This document shows, in pieces, positions 1 through 7,789 of a DNA stretch of 35,732 nt. Each line of letters starts with the position of its first letter. The first letter of the stretch is position 1. The translations under genes were made by a program, and so were the position numbers. The notes under the pieces are model-generated. The model did no database searches, was not told the DNA's origin, and saw nothing but the letters and a program-made list of their open reading frames with translations. This DNA comes from an uncultured Bacilli bacterium (lineage in GTDB: Bacteria; Bacillota_I; Bacilli_A; RF39; UBA660), in assembly GCA_934131695.1 (NCBI GenBank), contig CAKOZV010000013.1:1-35732 (forward strand). The letters are read 5' to 3'.

Positions 1-351
1 ATTATCAGTACTATTCTTGCTACCGCAACTTTGACAATATATTATATCGGTAGATGTATCTAATACTTCTTGTTCTTTAGCTTCTTTAGTTGCTTCACTT
101 TCTTCATTTTCTTGAACTATCTCTTCTTCAGTAATATCTTCTATCTCTTCATCCAAAGATGCTCTACAGCTTTCACAAAATTTATTATCAGTGCTATTCT
201 TGCTACCACAGCTTTGACAATAAACTATATTAGTATTAGAATCTGACTTTACATCAACATCATCATCTTCAAATTTATTACCACAAGCAGTACAAAATTT
301 CATATCTAAATAGTTATCTTGCCCACACTTTTTACATTTTTTTACTCTCAT
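1..351 (-). CDS. Zinc-ribbon repeat protein, C-terminus cut off by window edge
   Basis: The frame is open from an ATG at 351 to the window edge (117 codons, no stop), so the protein continues beyond position 1. It starts MRVKKCKKCGQ and carries zinc ribbons: CKKCG/FCTACG at residues 6-24, CQSCGSKNSTDN/FCESC at about residues 45-62, and the first half of a third at about residues 105-117. The second and third ribbons share an almost identical 13-residue stretch, which suggests internal duplication. An acidic Glu-rich linker (about residues 66-95) separates them. An AGAAGGGG-like ribosome binding site lies upstream. Such ribbons often sit at the cytoplasmic N-terminus of membrane proteins; here the remainder is not visible, so no function is assigned. 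The neighbour at 469-1224 has the same kind of ribbon. Confidence 0.8.
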   Translation of the reverse strand, partial: MRVKKCKKCGQDNYLDMKFCTACGNKFEDDDVDVKSDSNTNIVYCQSCGSKNSTDNKFCESCRASLDEEIEDITEEEIVQENEESEATKEAKEQEVLDTSTDIIYCQSCGSKNSTDN

Positions 352-374
352 ATTACTACCCCTTCTACAAAAAT

Positions 375-403
375 ATGATAGCAAATTTTGTATGCATTTT
401 CAA
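375..403 (-). promoter_or_regulatory. Sigma-A type promoter for the zinc-ribbon gene
   Basis: The minus strand reads -35 TTGAAA (398-403), a 17-base spacer and -10 TATCAT (375-380), 23 bases upstream of the ATG at 351. This separates the gene from the operon that ends at 469. Confidence 0.6.
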
Positions 404-420
404 TAATTTTTTACCACAAA

Positions 421-453
421 TTAAAACCTCCAACACTAAAGTGCATAGAGGTT
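421..453 (-). terminator. Weak hairpin terminator after the tyrS operon
   Basis: Inverted repeat AACCTC (448-453) / GAGGTT (425-430) with an inner CACT/AGTG pairing, just past the stop at 469. The following T run is short on the minus strand and longer on the plus strand, so its efficiency is doubtful. Confidence 0.35.
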
Positions 454-468
454 ATATTTTTTAATATT

Positions 469-1224
469 TTATTTAACATCCCCAACATATTTCATATTAA
501 TATCACCTGGTATTTTCCAACCATTTTTACCATAATTAACAACTTCAATTTCATATTTAATTCTTTTTGCTTCACTCGATACTTCAGTATTGTTATCAGA
601 TAAACACTGTGATTTGTTATCAACTTCAAAAGATACAGTTGCACGAGAACCTAGAACATTACCAATTGACTTAACTTTTGTTCCAAATTGTTCAACAAAT
701 GCCTTAAGTTTTTCACCTTCTATCTTCTCTACTTTAAAGTTAGTAGCATGACACTTTTGTTCATCAGTTGTCATAGAGTCACCAAAATAAGATGAAATAG
801 TTGTAGCAGTATCATAATCGATTGGAAAACCTGTAACAGAACTAATAAATCCCATAGTAAGATTTCCTCCAATTGATACCATTTTCTGGGTAGATGGATC
901 AAAACAACTAACCATAGTATTATAATCCATCTTATCAGTAGCTTCCATAAAAGTTTTAACAACTCCATCTGGTGTTGAAACCATATAAGTAAAGTAATAA
1001 TTAGCTAGTGCTATTATCAAAGCCATTAATGAAGAAGCTATTCCTATTTTAAAAACAACACTATGTCCTTTTTTTACTGATTCTTTAACAGCATCTTTGG
1101 CTATATCACCAGTTACTTCAATTCCTTTTTTTACAATATTTGTTTTCTTTGATAATAATTCTCCACATCCAGCACAAAATCTACTATTATCATTATTTTT
1201 TCTTCCACACTTACGACAATACAT
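469..1224 (-). CDS. Zinc-ribbon, single-TM protein with extracytoplasmic domain (TcaA-like architecture)
   Basis: The ATG at 1224 (MYCRKCGRKNN) is preferred; the frame is open to a TTG at 1239 but that adds only five residues. The protein has 251 aa. An N-terminal zinc ribbon CRKCG/FCAGCG (residues 3-20) is followed by a basic cytoplasmic stretch, a TM helix at about residues 56-82, then an outer domain of about 165 residues beginning PDGVVKTFMEATDKMDY. That segment resembles the start of NTF2-like/DUF4878-type folds in Gram-positive envelope proteins. The layout ribbon-TM-outer domain matches the TcaA type; sequence identity to TcaA is not claimed. It is the last gene after tyrS and the propeller protein, probably cotranscribed. 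An envelope sensor or stress role is inference. Confidence 0.75.
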   Translation of the reverse strand: MYCRKCGRKNNDNSRFCAGCGELLSKKTNIVKKGIEVTGDIAKDAVKESVKKGHSVVFKIGIASSLMALIIALANYYFTYMVSTPDGVVKTFMEATDKMDYNTMVSCFDPSTQKMVSIGGNLTMGFISSVTGFPIDYDTATTISSYFGDSMTTDEQKCHATNFKVEKIEGEKLKAFVEQFGTKVKSIGNVLGSRATVSFEVDNKSQCLSDNNTEVSSEAKRIKYEIEVVNYGKNGWKIPGDINMKYVGDVK

Positions 1225-1278
1225 ATCACACCATAACAATAGATATTAATTTTTCACTACTATTGTTTTCCTTTCTTT

Positions 1279-2541
1279 TCATTTAACTACCTTCCCATTT
1301 TTATTATATTTTAAGAAGTAAGGGATTAAGTCTTTATTATTACCACCTAATTCTTTAGAAGATGTTTGTCCAACAATCGTATAACCATCTTTTGTTACTA
1401 ACATATCACTAAAGTAAATATCTCTACTACCAGTCTCTGTTTTTTTAGTAATTTCTTCTCCATCTTTCTTATATTTAGCAAAGATACCACTATATCTAAA
1501 GACATTATAAGAATCAGTTGATTCCTTTTTATCTTTCTTAGCTGTATGACCAATAGCTACTATATTATCACCATCTACTACTACTTTATTAAATCTAGCG
1601 GAACTATTAACTCTATATCTCTTTTCATATTTGATATTACCATCTTTATCATATCTTAGTAAGACAGCTTCTGTTTTCTTATCTTTATCATCTGCTTCTA
1701 TATTAGTTGTTTTTCCACCCACTACTACAAAATCATCATCTATTTTAGCCATTGATGAGAAACCAACTACATCAGTATATTCATAAGTCTTAATAAATTC
1801 TTTTTCTCCAGTTTTACTAAATTTAGCAAAGAATCCATATCTAGTAGCGTCTTTTCCGACAAGATAAATTGCATCATCATCTACTACTACATCATTAAAT
1901 ATTCCTGATTTACTACCACCATAATTAGTACGCCATTTCTCTTTTAAGTCAAAGTCATATTTAACCATAATAGCTCCACCATCAGGATCATTTCCAATAG
2001 TCATATTCTCTAAAATACTTTGTCCTATAACTAAATACCCATCATCCATTACTACTACTTTAGTAAACTTAGTATCACCTGCTATTTGTAAAGTCTTAGA
2101 ATTTATTTGTTTACCATTTTTATCATAGATAACAATTAAACCATCTTTAGTTTTTTCCTTAACTTGAGTCTTAGTATAAGCGGCAGAACCTACAGCAATA
2201 TAACCATCTTTAGTTTGTTTAGCATCATAGAAGTAAGAATCATATCCTTTAGTATAAGCACTTTCAAATACTATTTTTTCATTCTTATCATACTTAACTA
2301 ACTTAGCTTTTTGATAGTCTTTACTATACTTATTATATTTACTATGTTTAAAGTCACTACTACCACTACCAAGATAACCATCTTTTAGTTTTTCAATTGA
2401 ACTTAAAGTATCAACATAAACAGTACTGTTATTAGCTTGATAAATTTTAACTCCTATATAAATACCTTCTACTACTATAATAGCAATACACACTATCACC
2501 AAAAATTTTAACCACTTTAATAATTTTTTATTCTTTTCCAT
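1279..2541 (-). CDS. Membrane-anchored beta-propeller-like repeat protein
   Basis: 420 aa with an ATG at 2541 and AGGTG five bases upstream. A basic N-terminus and one TM helix (about residues 10-33) place the rest outside the cell. The outer part is built of about seven repeats of 45-55 residues, each with a strand motif such as DGYIAVGSA, DGYLVIGQS, DFVVVGGK, DNIVAIGHT or DGYTIVGQT, alternating with KYDKNG-type turns and W/Y-poor strands. This is the pattern of a WD/PQQ-like propeller without enzyme motifs. It lies 8 bases downstream of tyrS and is probably read through from the T-box promoter, which is an unusual partner for a tRNA synthetase. No binding partner can be named. Family assignment is inference from the repeats. 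Confidence 0.75.
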   Translation of the reverse strand: MEKNKKLLKWLKFLVIVCIAIIVVEGIYIGVKIYQANNSTVYVDTLSSIEKLKDGYLGSGSSDFKHSKYNKYSKDYQKAKLVKYDKNEKIVFESAYTKGYDSYFYDAKQTKDGYIAVGSAAYTKTQVKEKTKDGLIVIYDKNGKQINSKTLQIAGDTKFTKVVVMDDGYLVIGQSILENMTIGNDPDGGAIMVKYDFDLKEKWRTNYGGSKSGIFNDVVVDDDAIYLVGKDATRYGFFAKFSKTGEKEFIKTYEYTDVVGFSSMAKIDDDFVVVGGKTTNIEADDKDKKTEAVLLRYDKDGNIKYEKRYRVNSSARFNKVVVDGDNIVAIGHTAKKDKKESTDSYNVFRYSGIFAKYKKDGEEITKKTETGSRDIYFSDMLVTKDGYTIVGQTSSKELGGNNKDLIPYFLKYNKNGKVVK

Positions 2542-2549
2542 CTTTTCAC

Positions 2550-3782
2550 CTACTTAAATACAATAATGAAATACTTTTTCTTTCCTCTTCTAATTATAAT
2601 ATATTTATCTTCAATTGCAACTTCTTTTGTAACCATAAATTCTAAGTCTGTTATTTTTTTACCATTTACACTAATACTTCCATTAGTAATAAATTCACGA
2701 GCTTCTCTTTTACTCTTACAAATTCCCATTTCTACTAATAAATCTACTAATAAATATTCTTTATCTATTTCTTGTTGTTCTATTCCTTTAAAGGCTTGTT
2801 CTATTTCTTTAGAGGTTAAAGATGCTATATCACCACTAAATAATGATTCACTTATCTTAACTGCTTGATTATATGATTCTTCTCCATGAAGATATGTTAT
2901 TACCTCATAAGCTAATCTCTTCTGAGCGATTCGTTTCTCTGGTGTTTCATTATGTTCCTTCATAATAGAATCTATCTCTTCTTTATTTAAGAAGGTATAT
3001 TTCTTAAGATATTCTTCCATCATTATATCTTCAAAGTTTAGTATATATTGATACATTTCATAGCTAGTAGTCTTTTCTTCATCTAACCATAAAGCATTTC
3101 CATAACTCTTACCTAACTTCTTACCAGTAGAATCAACAATAAGTGGTACAGAAAAAGCATAAACTTCTTCATTATTTAGTTTCCTTATTAGTTCTATTCC
3201 TGTAGTTAAGTTACCCCATTGATCAGAACCACCAAACTGTAAATCAGCTCCATAATGATCATGAATATATTTAAAATCATATCCTTGAATTAACATATAA
3301 GAAAATTCAGCATAAGAAATACCAATATCCATTTGTCTTTTAACTAAGTCTTTATTAATCATATAAGATACATTTACATACTTTCCAACATCTCTTAAAA
3401 AATCAATATAGTTATAGTCTTTAAACCAATCATAGTTATTAACTACTAATGTGTCTTCACCAAATAATTTTTGCATTTGTTTTTTAATCTTTACAAAATT
3501 ACTCTCTATAACTTTAATATCAGCTTTTTCTCTCTCTCCAGTTCCTCTTGGATCTCCAACTCTTCCTGTAGCTCCTCCTACTAAAATTATTGGTTTATGT
3601 CCTGCTCTTCTTAACCTTTCAGCAACTAAGAAAGTAGGAAATTGACCAATATGAAGGCTTTCTGCCGTTGGATCAGCTCCTATATAGAAAGTCATTCCAC
3701 CTTTATTTAGTTTTTCTTCTAACTCTGGAGATGTCACATCTTTAATTAAACCTCTCCATTTTAAATCTTCATATAATGTCAT
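2550..3782 (-). CDS. tyrS: Tyrosyl-tRNA synthetase
   Basis: 410 aa, close to the usual 418-424 aa. It charges tRNA-Tyr in the cytoplasm. The class I signature HIGQ is at residues 44-47 and the KMSKS-equivalent KLGKS at 222-226. The tyrosine-site segment GYDFKYIHDHYGADLQFGGSDQWGN lies in the Rossmann fold (about 168-191), with the key pieces GADLQ and GGSDQWG visible. The C-terminal S4-like RNA-binding domain (about 340-410) ends in RRGKKKYF, typical of bacterial TyrRS. An AAGGAGGA ribosome binding site precedes the ATG. The gene sits directly behind a T-box leader with a tyrosine specifier codon, so it is regulated by uncharged tRNA-Tyr. Confidence 0.97.
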   Translation of the reverse strand: MTLYEDLKWRGLIKDVTSPELEEKLNKGGMTFYIGADPTAESLHIGQFPTFLVAERLRRAGHKPIILVGGATGRVGDPRGTGEREKADIKVIESNFVKIKKQMQKLFGEDTLVVNNYDWFKDYNYIDFLRDVGKYVNVSYMINKDLVKRQMDIGISYAEFSYMLIQGYDFKYIHDHYGADLQFGGSDQWGNLTTGIELIRKLNNEEVYAFSVPLIVDSTGKKLGKSYGNALWLDEEKTTSYEMYQYILNFEDIMMEEYLKKYTFLNKEEIDSIMKEHNETPEKRIAQKRLAYEVITYLHGEESYNQAVKISESLFSGDIASLTSKEIEQAFKGIEQQEIDKEYLLVDLLVEMGICKSKREAREFITNGSISVNGKKITDLEFMVTKEVAIEDKYIIIRRGKKKYFIIVFK

Positions 3783-3803
3783 ATTTATTCCTCCTTAAAA
3801 TAT

Positions 3804-4006
3804 AAAAAGTTTCTACAAATATAAGGACGGATAACTTCCGCGGTACCACCTTATTTCATAGAAACTATGCTCTTAATAGATTAACGCTCTAACACGATTC
3901 TTTCTCCAAATGTGTATTTCATCTAAAATATTATCTTAGTTTTCACCAACCACTAAGTCTCTTGAAAATAATTATTTTAAACTACTATCATTCTTCACAG
4001 AAATCT
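3804..4006 (-). promoter_or_regulatory. T-box riboswitch, tyrosine specifier (UAC), upstream of tyrS
   Basis: The conserved T-box AGGTGGTACCGCG occupies 3839-3851 on the minus strand. Stem I carries the AGAGA...GGTTGGTG distal-loop elements (about 3940-3965) and the specifier loop GAAATACACA, where TAC at 3914-3916 is a tyrosine codon. A terminator helix pairs AGTTTCTA (3859-3866, read 5'-3' on minus) with TAGAAACT (3808-3815), followed by TTTTTAT. Uncharged tRNA-Tyr is expected to stabilise the antiterminator and allow tyrS transcription. Confidence 0.95.
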
Positions 4007-4012
4007 AGAATT

Positions 4013-4041
4013 ACTATAACATTTTCTTATGAAGATAGCAA
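4013..4041 (-). promoter_or_regulatory. Promoter of the T-box/tyrS operon
   Basis: -35 TTGCTA (4036-4041), 17-base spacer, -10 TATAGT (4013-4018). This places the transcript start a few bases before stem I of the T-box. Confidence 0.65.
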
Positions 4042-4057
4042 GCATTTTAGAACACTT

Positions 4058-5846
4058 TTATGAACCTAATTTTACGGTGAATGGATTATTTTTAGTTCCA
4101 TCACCACCAGTAATTACCACATTTGCTTTTAAATTCATAGATGGCTTTATACCACGATTTGAACTAAACACATTAATATACATATTAGCACCACCACTTA
4201 TACCATATCCATATTCAGTATTTTTTTTCATATTTAGTAACCAATAAACTACAGTGTTATATGAAAAATCATCTTGACCAGTTAACAATTCTCCAACCCT
4301 CAATAAACCAATTTTTGATGTAACAGTATTACCTGTAATATCTTTTACTGTTTTATAATTAAAATCATCTGATAATATATTGCCTAAATACCATGTTGTA
4401 TTATCTTCTATCATATTTACTTGGTCACTAGTTAGATATGTACCATTTGTCAAATAATCCCCATTTAAAAATGTACCTATTGTATTATCTTTAGAAAATG
4501 TTAAATTACTTCCAAAAGCTAGTTTTTTATAACTACCACTATCCTTTAGCGGTATAGCACTTGTTATTTTAGTACCAGTTCCGTTTTCATGACTTACTAT
4601 TCGATATAGATTGTTTTCTCCCGTTCCAAAGCTTATATATTCACCACTATATCTCGTTGATAATAAAGTACTAATTGGATTATCATTATCACCTTGTAAT
4701 ATATATGGTTCATCAGCAGTACCTAAACCTTTTACTATTTTAACACTACCTTTTAAATTAATAGCTGGTCTTATTGTATGACAAACATCATTATCCATAT
4801 TAATGGCTCCGACATCATCTATATAGGTAATATTTGTATCATTATATGGTGTTAAAAGATACCAGTATTGCATATTTCTTAAGTACCCATCAATTGCTCC
4901 AATTGTTTTAAAAGTCATAGCATATTCATAGGAATTTAATAGACCTACAGCATCTGTCACTAGTGTCGTTTTAAGAGGCTTTGTTATCTCTGAAGTCATA
5001 GTTGCATTCCAAACACTATCTACTTTAATAAACTTATCAGGTTCTCTCAAATTACCTAAAAAACCATCTATACTTGTATCATTTAACCATTCTTCCATAT
5101 AGCTACCTTGAAAGTTTGTATTACCATGAGTATTATATGGAATGGATGAAATTCCCCATTGTGTTACTAATTTTACAGAATTATCAGCTGGATCTATTGA
5201 TACTGCTCTCCATAGTTTTCCACTATACCAAATATAATTATTAGGATTAGTTCCAGTGATAAATGTTTGTTCTGAGTCTGATGTATCTATAGCACCATTA
5301 TCTCCTACCCCAGCTAACAGTTTATCTGCTACTGGAGTTAGTATTTGTTGATTAACCTCTATTCTTAGTTTTACTTTAAAGACTTGTCCACCAATATCAC
5401 CATTAACTTCGGTATTTAACCATAGTCTTAAGGTAAAAGTATCTTTCGCACTAACAAATTTTTCTACTAGTTAGGTTAGTAGGTGTACCTTTTGTATCAT
5501 CATTTACTCCTAAACTATATCTTATAAATTTATCATCTATTCTAGTATGTCCTGGAGATATTGTATCATTATCTAGATATACAGAGTAAGAACCATATCC
5601 CTTACCAACATTTTCTACTGTAAACTTAAATGCATCTTGATTAAGTCCATCACTGTCTTTTAAAAACTCACCTGAATCAATAGTAAGTGAATTTTCTTCT
5701 GCTAGACTAAATCTAAAAGTACCTACTCGCATAGAATGAATTTTTTCACCATTTACTATTTGAATTAACCAAGCATAGGCTATACCTATAATTAATATTA
5801 AAATTAACAAACTAGTTACTAATATTATATACTTCTTATATTTCAA
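4058..5846 (-). pseudogene. Frameshifted surface protein: TasA/camelysin-like N-terminus plus two tandem DUF6273-like domains
   Basis: Two frames together make one protein. The first runs from a TTG at 5846 to a TAG at 5451-5453; the second is open from about 5470 to the stop at 4058. Removing one A from the run of five at 5459-5463 joins them into 595 aa. The N-terminus has a signal/anchor helix (about residues 5-27) and then a TasA/SipW-substrate-like stretch (VGTFRFSLAEEN, FTVENVGKGYGSYSVYL). The C-terminal part has two similar units: YIWYSGKLWRAVSID...RPAINLKGSVKIVKG and YISFGTGENNLYRIV...IKPSMNLKANVVITGG, each ending GxGTxxxPF/Y. This resembles DUF6273-type surface domains. Both halves retain sensible coding sequence, so the shift is recent, phase-variable or an assembly error. 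Start choice: an in-frame stop lies two codons upstream of the TTG. Confidence 0.7.
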
Positions 5847-5925
5847 TTTTCAACGCCAACCTTCTTTTTAGTATTTTAAAAATTATATCTTTATGTTTTT
5901 GACATTCTAATATTACTGCTTTCAT
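5836..5925 (-). CDS. Possible 29-aa upstream ORF overlapping the surface-protein start
   Basis: The ATG at 5925 opens a 29-codon frame (MKAVILECQKHK...LALKIEI) whose TAA at 5836-5838 overlaps the TTG start of the surface protein at 5846 by 11 bases. AAAGG lies 14 bases upstream of the ATG. It could couple translation to the weak TTG start, or be a remnant of a longer N-terminus lost by another frameshift. No homology is recognised. Confidence 0.3.
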   Translation of the reverse strand: MKAVILECQKHKDIIFKILKRRLALKIEI

Positions 5926-5954
5926 TCTGTCCACTACCTTTCTATTTAATAATC

Positions 5955-5991
5955 ACAAAAAAGATAGGACTAGTTTTATAGTTCTATCTTT
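5955..5991 (-). terminator. Intrinsic terminator after the ytxH region
   Basis: The minus strand reads AAAGATAG-A-ACTA / TAGT-C-CTATCTTT around a six-base loop, followed by a T run. Eight plus four base pairs with one mismatch. It ends the envelope operon that starts near 8491 and also bounds the 16-codon ORF element. Confidence 0.75.
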
Positions 5992-6006
5992 ACTACCACA
6001 CAATAA

Positions 6007-6093
6007 AAGAAAGTAGTTTGGCTACTTAATGCCCCCCCCCATGTTAACTGTCTGTAAACTTAATATATTCATGGACGGCACCTCTACTTTCTT
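6007..6093 (-). other. Hairpin element enclosing a 16-codon ORF and a nine-G tract
   Basis: On the minus strand AAGAAAGTAG (6084-6093) pairs perfectly with CTACTTTCTT (6007-6016). Inside, GGTGCC can pair with GGCATT (with wobbles) and CCATG with CATGG, leaving the extra G residues bulged. The element sits between ytxH and the terminator at 5955-5991. The outer stem lies immediately before the Shine-Dalgarno sequence of the mini-ORF, so it may affect that ORF's translation. No known riboswitch family is recognised. Confidence 0.5.
6022..6072 (-). CDS. Candidate 16-aa peptide with homopolymer (G9) tract
   Basis: ATG at 6072 and TAG at 6022-6024 encode MNILSLQTVNMGGGIK. A good ribosome binding site, GAGGTG, is six bases upstream. 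The three glycines are encoded in a run of nine G (6032-6040), very unusual in this AT-rich DNA. One G fewer would extend the frame to about 31 codons with a hydrophobic, Cys-containing tail; one G more would end it after MGGGH. Its function is unknown: a leader peptide, signal peptide or fortuitous ORF are all possible. Confidence 0.45.
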   Translation of the reverse strand: MNILSLQTVNMGGGIK

Positions 6094-6101
6094 AAAAATT
6101 T

Positions 6102-6518
6102 TTATTTCCCTGCTGCTTCTAATTTTTCTAACACTTCATTAGTAACATCAATAGCTTTAAGACGCATATCTTCTGCTGCTTTCTCTAAAACAGGTGTTCC
6201 TTTTTCTACAGCAAGATTAACTAACTCTTGACATTTTTTCTTAATATCTGCTGCTTTCTTTTTAGCAATCTTTAAAGCCTTTTCTTTATCAAGGTCTTCT
6301 AATTCTTCTTTGATTTCATCAACTTTTCTTTCAAAAGTCTCTTTAACTTCATCCATATCGATGTCCTTAGCTTTATTAACTAATTCATCCATCTTTTCTT
6401 TTAATTCTTTTCTAGTTTCACTACCTTTTTTAGGAGCGAATAAAATACCAAGTCCTGCTCCAATAGCTGCTCCTGCAATGAACTTACCTAGTCCACTTTT
6501 CTTTTTTTCACAACTCAT
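6102..6518 (-). CDS. YtxH-domain protein
   Basis: 138 aa. A short hydrophobic Gly/Ala segment (about residues 9-28, GKFIAGAAIGAGLGILFAP) is followed by KKGSETRKELKEK, the YtxH signature, then a long charged amphipathic coiled coil to the end. In B. subtilis YtxH-type proteins accompany YtxG in a general-stress operon; their molecular role is unclear. Its ATG overlaps the stop of the YtxG-like gene by four bases (ATGA), so the two are translationally coupled. It is the last gene of the operon before the terminator at 5955-5991. Confidence 0.85.
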   Translation of the reverse strand: MSCEKKKSGLGKFIAGAAIGAGLGILFAPKKGSETRKELKEKMDELVNKAKDIDMDEVKETFERKVDEIKEELEDLDKEKALKIAKKKAADIKKKCQELVNLAVEKGTPVLEKAAEDMRLKAIDVTNEVLEKLEAAGK

Positions 6519-6805
6519 TCTTCAACATCCTCCTTTTTTTGTTTTCTTTTCTTTACCAAACTTTTAACTGCTCCCATTATTGTTGATGCGATAGTATCAG
6601 TAACAACAGTTGCCTTAGTAGTAATAAAATCCATTACATTAAATAGTCCACTCATAGAGTCCATTTTCTTTTCTAAATCATCTAAGAGTGTATTAATTCT
6701 AGTAACTGTTTCTATTGCTCTAATACCTAAGATAATCAGTACAATAATAAGAACAATTAAAAGACTATACATTACTGCTGGTAAAAACACATTGACAAAT
6801 TCCAT
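6515..6805 (-). CDS. YtxG-like (DUF948-type) membrane protein
   Basis: 96 aa. One N-terminal TM helix (about residues 8-30, rich in L/I/V) is followed by a predicted helix with ETVTRINTLLDDLEKKMDSM, then a basic C-terminus KKRKQKKEDVEE. The size, TM-then-coil layout and position just before ytxH match YtxG/DUF948 proteins. It is probably anchored in the membrane with the coil in the cytoplasm, possibly partnering YtxH. Confidence 0.7.
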   Translation of the reverse strand: MEFVNVFLPAVMYSLLIVLIIVLIILGIRAIETVTRINTLLDDLEKKMDSMSGLFNVMDFITTKATVVTDTIASTIMGAVKSLVKKRKQKKEDVEE

Positions 6806-6831
6806 AATCAGTCTTCCTTTCTCTATTACAA

Positions 6832-7776
6832 CTAATCTTCTTTAGAATCATTATACATTGAATCAAATAAATCAAATAAATTATCTTCAAGTTCTGGTTC
6901 TGTATCTTCTTTATGTCTTAAATCACTTCTTCTACCAGTTTTTCTTTCATGAGAAATATCTTTATAGTCAACATTATATTCTAATCCTAAATCTTCAAAA
7001 TATTCCTCAGCATCTCCTACAGTTACCTTTGGAACAGCAGGAGTATTATCAGTAATATCTTCTAACATAGAATTAGTATCTGCTTCTTCCTCACTAATTT
7101 CCTTATACTTTTTTCTATCATCTAAATAATCATCATCTTTTTTTTCTTTAGCACTAGATGTTAACTCTTCATCAAAAATATCATCATTACCACCATAAGC
7201 TTTAGCTCTAACACTATCTACATCTAATTTTTTAGATGAATAACTACTTGTTATTCTAACTTCTTTCTTAGTTGTAACTTCTTCCTTTGCTTCACCAGAA
7301 TCAATTAAACCATAAATTGGTGAAATAACAGGTGATGGATGGAAAGTTTTCTTTGTTTCTTTCTTCTCATAAGTACCATAACTTTCAATCTTAATCTCTT
7401 CTTTTTTATTTCCATAAGGAAGCTTCTCAGGCTTTTTTTCCACAGGTCTTGGTGGATAAGCTGGATGAAAGTCTTGTGGTACTTCTCTTCTTTCCACAGG
7501 TTTTGGTTTCTCTTCAACTCTTGCAGGTGTTTTTTCTCTAATATCAACAAAATCATCTTCACTAATAGCTGGAAACTTAAAAGTCTTTTTTTCTTCTTTT
7601 GGTAATTCTTCCTTTACCTCATCTTCTTCAAAGACAGCTTCTTCTTTTCTTTCTCTTCTTGTCTCTGGTAAAACTATCTTCTTAGCAATAGGTTTTTCCT
7701 TTTTATCCTTTTTTTCTTCTACTTCTACATACTCTTCTTCAAAAAGAGCATTCTTTAACTTATCTAGTATTTTCAC
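6832..7776 (-). CDS. Highly charged, mostly disordered protein with SPVISPIYG motif
   Basis: A GTG start at 7776 (VKILDKLKNALFEEE) is preferred because GAGGTG lies six bases upstream (7783-7788); the frame is open back to a TTG at 7806 inside the preceding gene's end. About 314 aa, very rich in K, E, D, P and R, with low complexity. One uncharged island, FHPSPVISPIYGLID (about residues 154-168), stands out and is likely a short linear binding motif. An N-terminal amphipathic helix and an acidic C-terminal tail (LEDNLFDLFDSMYND) are further candidate contact sites. No catalytic domain is visible. It lies between the lipoprotein and the YtxG/YtxH pair, so a cytoplasmic envelope or division-associated adaptor role is inferred from context only. 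Confidence 0.7.
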   Translation of the reverse strand: MKILDKLKNALFEEEYVEVEEKKDKKEKPIAKKIVLPETRRERKEEAVFEEDEVKEELPKEEKKTFKFPAISEDDFVDIREKTPARVEEKPKPVERREVPQDFHPAYPPRPVEKKPEKLPYGNKKEEIKIESYGTYEKKETKKTFHPSPVISPIYGLIDSGEAKEEVTTKKEVRITSSYSSKKLDVDSVRAKAYGGNDDIFDEELTSSAKEKKDDDYLDDRKKYKEISEEEADTNSMLEDITDNTPAVPKVTVGDAEEYFEDLGLEYNVDYKDISHERKTGRRSDLRHKEDTEPELEDNLFDLFDSMYNDSKED

Positions 7777-7789
7777 TTTATTCACCTCA

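Noticed and set aside
5451..5480. Programmed -1 frameshift at A-run
   Set aside because: Restoring the frame needs +1 (loss of one base); no X XXY YYZ slippery heptamer in the right phase and no clear stimulatory structure were seen.
6007..6093. Lysine riboswitch, because of GTAGAGGTGC at the 5' side
   Set aside because: The element is under 90 bases and lacks the multi-helix core and conserved 3' segments; the GAGGTG is better explained as a ribosome binding site.
6858..7605. Opposite-strand and shifted frames over the charged protein gene
   Set aside because: Low-complexity K/E codons (AAA, GAA) give long open shadows in other frames; no ribosome binding sites or family motifs.
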